A stretch of 11,337 nt of DNA from JAAZVM01 sp041642635 (GTDB lineage: Bacteria; Patescibacteriota; Gracilibacteria; BD1-5; UBA6164): the NCBI GenBank assembly GCA_041642635.1, contig JBEPWB010000038.1, positions 1 to 11,337 on the forward strand, given 5' to 3'. Under the pieces are notes generated by a model that was not told the origin of the DNA, ran no database searches, and worked only from the letters and a program-made list of their open reading frames with translations. This document shows, in pieces, positions 8,933 to 11,337 of this stretch. The translations under genes and the position numbers were made by a program. The stretch's first letter is position 1, and every line of letters starts with the position of its first letter.

Positions 8933-10309
8933 TTATTTTGAAACATCTTTATATTTCCCTCTTCATTTGTACTCAATAATAAGTGGTGTACCAAAAAATC
9001 AAAAATTATCTCTAATTCTATTTTCAAGATATCTTTTATAAGAAAAATGAAAATGATTTGGATTATTAACAGTTAATACAAATTTTGGTGGATTTGTATC
9101 TACTTGTGATCCATAATAAATTTTTGGATTATGTGATTTTTTGTTACCAGTAGGTGGATGTTTTAATAAAACTTGCTCCATAAAATTATTAAATATTCAA
9201 GTTTTTACTCTTTTATATCTTTCATCTTTTATGTTTTGTGCGTTTTCTAGAATTTCATCAACTCTTTTTTCTTGTGTAGCTGAAGTAAAAACAACAGAAA
9301 CCCAAGGCAAGAATTCAACTTTTGATTTTAAATAGTCAATATATCTATTCATCATTTTATCTTTGTCAACTCCTGGTCTAGATAAAACCATATCCCATTT
9401 ATTTACAACGATAATTAATCATTTGTTTTCTTCTAAAACTTTTGAAATAATTGATAAATCTTGGTGAACTATTCAGTCAATACCATCAATAATAACAGCG
9501 ATAACATCAGCTCTTTTGATTGCTCTGTTAGTTCTCATAACTGACCAATCTTCTACATTTCTAACTCAAACTTTTGATAATCTTCTAATTCAAGCAGTAT
9601 CAATCAAAACAAAATCTCTTCCTGAATGTTTGAATTTTGTATCAATAGAATCTCTAGTTGTTCAACTCATATCTTTTACCATAACTCTATTTTCACCAGT
9701 TATAGCATTGATAAGACTAGATTTACCAACGTTTGGTCTACCAACCATTGCCAATTTTACAAAACTTTCATCAACTTCTTCATCTTTATAATTAAGACCT
9801 TTCTCAGTTAAAAATTTTGCAACAAAATTTTTGATATCTCTGATTCAGTCATTATGAGAAACAGACACAGGAAAAAATTCCAAACTATCAGCAAATCAAG
9901 CAATAGAATAAGCTTCCATTTTTTTTGCTTCGTTATCTGCTTTGTTTGCAACTATAATTAAATCTTTTACTTTTAATTTTCTAACTATTTTTAGTACTTC
10001 TTCATCTAATTCAGTAATTCTATCATACTCAACTAACCAAATTAATAAGTCACTTGTTTGAATTGCTTTTTCAGTTCTTTCAGCAATATCTTTTGTTATT
10101 TCATCACTTTTGTTTGATAAATCTAATCATCCTGAATCACTCAAAACATAAGTAAGACCGTTTTCTTCATCTTTGTATTCAAATTCACTTATATCTCTTG
10201 TAGTTCCTTCTTCATCGTGAACTATAGCTATTTTATGACCAGTATACATATTAAAGAAACTTGATTTTCATACATTTGGTCTTCATATAACTGTAACTTT
10301 TGCTAACAT
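8933..10309 (-). CDS. der: Ribosome-assembly GTPase Der (EngA)
   Basis: A 458-residue double GTPase needed for 50S subunit maturation, cytoplasmic. G domain 1 starts with GRPNVGKSS at 9-17, then EGTTRD, a DSGG-type G3 and NKAD. G domain 2 repeats GRPNVGKSS at 190-198, then SGTTRD, DTAG and NKWD. A KH-like domain follows, with HPPTG, FVLTVNN, YLENRIRDNFGF and a C-terminal YKGRGK. In the first P-loop both glycines (residues 9 and 14) are TGA; in the second both are GGT. The NKWD Trp is TGG. About 13 of 28 glycines are TGA, the lowest share of the nine genes. The start gives the expected MLAKVTVIGRPN. The leader is A-rich with no Shine-Dalgarno, and TATAAT lies about 20 nt upstream. Length and domain order are normal. 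Confidence 0.98.
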
Positions 10310-10327
10310 TTTTTGATTTTTTTAGAT

Positions 10328-10333
10328 ATTATA
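10328..10333 (-). promoter_or_regulatory. Possible -10 box of der
   Basis: A perfect TATAAT on the minus strand, 18 nt before the der ATG, which would leave a leader of about 12 nt. No clear -35 box is seen. It lies between the upstream gene's terminator and der, where a promoter is expected. Confidence 0.4.
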
Positions 10334-10365
10334 ATTTTATTAACTTAAAGATTATATTGATATTT

Positions 10366-10409
10366 AAAAAAAAACAAGTTTTGTTAAAAATAAACAAAAC
10401 TTGTTTTTT
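10366..10409 (-). terminator. Hairpin terminator of the surface-protein gene
   Basis: A perfect 13-bp inverted repeat (AACAAGTTTTGTT at 10373-10385 and AACAAAACTTGTT at 10393-10405) with a 7-nt loop. Read on the minus strand it is followed by a run of T. It lies 33 nt past the stop of the surface-protein gene and upstream of der, separating the two. Confidence 0.88.
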
Positions 10410-10441
10410 AAAGATTCTTTTTTTTATAGATTTTATAATTA

Positions 10442-11337
10442 CTACCACATATACCAATTATATCATACTGAATGATCTCATCATCATAAAGGATTACATA
10501 ATTTTCAACTACTTATTGTTTGAGAATTATTTGTACATGAATATCAACCATGTCATCAATGATGTATAGATAAATACCAACTTCCGTTATTTGATGTATC
10601 GCTCTTTATAATATTATTAACATATCAACATCATGAATTACTTAACTTAATCCAATTATTTCAGCAATCATTTGAATAGTACGAATTAGTGGTTAAAGCC
10701 CGATAGGCATCACAACTAGATGTCCATCAAAAACTAAAAGAATTTACTTTTTCAAATTTATATATGGGACAAGATGTTGAAGAACCTATAAAAATTAAAC
10801 CATTTGATTGATTATTCCACCAATTTGCAATATCTTGACCACCTACATTAATTCATCAAGAATAATAATCAATGTAACTTACACTATCATTAACAACTAA
10901 ACTCTCATTAGCTGAACTATCTCTGAATTTAACTGATACAGTTTTTGTTCATTCTGTATTTGTTAATGTTACGTTTTTACTTGTAGTACATGTTTCCCAT
11001 GTTGGTGTTCATGTAATATCTCATGATACATACATTTCTACTGTACTATCTACATTATCTGTAGCACATGATATATTTAGTGTTACATTTTCTGAGCTTG
11101 TAGATGTGTCTCAGTTATTTATACTTACACTTCATCATGTCGGTGCTTGTGTATCTTCTCATACACTACAATTTTCATATTCATAGTTTATCTTTTGTTC
11201 TGTTTCATGGATCCATGTTCCATCGTCACATGTAAATTCTACTGGACTTGGACATGTGTTTCATGCTTCTACTTGTCATGTCGTATAAAAATTCTTTGTA
11301 TTTCAACTTTCTGTTGTTCAACATGATTCATAAACTA
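10442..11337 (-). CDS. Cys-rich secreted surface protein with Ig-like domain (5' partial)
   Basis: The frame is open at the window edge and ends at TAG; 297 residues are visible, N-terminus missing. Residues 1-58 form a Cys-containing unit (ESCG, then NTCPSP, FTCDDGTW, YENC). Residues about 61-145 look like an Ig-like/FN3-like unit common in bacterial surface proteins: DTQAPTGGSVSINNG, a VTLNISC strand, WETC, then TKTVSVKFRD. The C-terminal 150 residues (NWWNNQ, SFGWTSSC, HHGGHGGYSC, and a GGGDH run near the end) are rich in Gly, Ser, Asn and aromatics; I do not recognise them. Twelve Cys in total suggest disulfides outside the cytoplasm. No membrane helix or sorting motif is visible at the C-terminus. 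About 25 of 32 glycines are TGA, including three in a row. An adhesin or other cell-surface role is inferred from composition and the Ig-like unit. A tandem TAA follows the TAG. Confidence 0.78.

Noticed and set aside
9141..9811. Plus-strand frames of 60-90 codons opposite der
   Set aside because: They lie antisense to the clear Der coding sequence and show no family features.
10300..10569. Plus-strand 89-codon frame
   Set aside because: It crosses the der start, the terminator hairpin and the antisense of the surface-protein gene; its low-complexity Ile/Phe/Lys composition is what random AT-rich DNA gives.
1..11337. Massive pseudogenisation: every gene interrupted by TGA stops
   Set aside because: The frames continue without shifts, TAA/TAG occur only at the ends, and the TGA codons fall on conserved Gly. 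Recoding explains all of it.
1..11337. TGA = Trp (code 4, Mycoplasma-like) as the alternative
   Set aside because: Would put Trp in Walker A, LSGG, P-loop, DNGTGM and RSG motifs, where Gly is required; conserved Trp are already TGG.
1..11337. Selenocysteine at TGA
   Set aside because: Far too many sites, no conserved Cys/Sec positions, and the recognised TGA positions are Gly.

Overview
The window is very AT-rich, gene-dense DNA that only reads sensibly if UGA is translated as glycine (NCBI translation table 25). Under the standard code every gene here breaks into short fragments at in-frame TGA. Read with TGA = Gly, nine long frames appear. The TGA codons then fall on glycines that are invariant in known families: the Walker A and LSGG motifs of an ABC ATPase, the first P-loop of the GTPase Der, the ATP-lid glycines of HtpG, and the RSG-x-H-C motif of a cysteine desulfurase. 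Conserved tryptophans are encoded by TGG. Code 25 is known from Absconditabacteria (SR1) and Gracilibacteria, so the source is most likely a CPR/Patescibacteria genome of one of these two lineages. All visible stops are TAA or TAG.

Layout, left to right. (1) 1-1665 (+): C-terminal part of a large multi-spanning membrane protein resembling DUF2339. It converges on (2) 1692-2897 (-), a SufS-type cysteine desulfurase, which lies 4 nt downstream of (3) 2902-4092 (-), an unrecognised membrane-anchored protein whose glycines are all TGA. (4) 4161-6101 (-) is HtpG (Hsp90), with a good sigma-70-like promoter overlapping a CIRCE-like inverted repeat, which suggests HrcA heat-shock control. (5) 6189-7091 (-) is a FieF-like cation diffusion facilitator. 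A 116-bp divergent spacer separates it from (6) 7208-8134 and (7) 8136-8891 (+), an ABC-2 exporter pair closely resembling E. coli YadG/YadH. Convergent to that pair is (8) 8933-10309 (-), the ribosome-assembly GTPase Der/EngA. (9) 10442-11337 (-) is the C-terminal part of a cysteine-rich, probably secreted surface protein with an Ig-like domain.

The genes form short units bounded by A/T-flanked hairpin terminators: two shared between convergent genes (about 1664-1693 and 8899-8931) and two behind minus-strand genes (4129-4162 and 10366-10409). No gene-free stretch exceeds about 130 bp. I see no RNA genes, mobile elements or CRISPR arrays. Apart from the recoding, the content is a mix of housekeeping (Der, HtpG, SufS), transport (YadGH, CDF) and envelope genes. 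The main points of interest are the recoding itself, the uneven use of UGA between genes, the CIRCE-controlled htpG, and the two unassigned envelope proteins.
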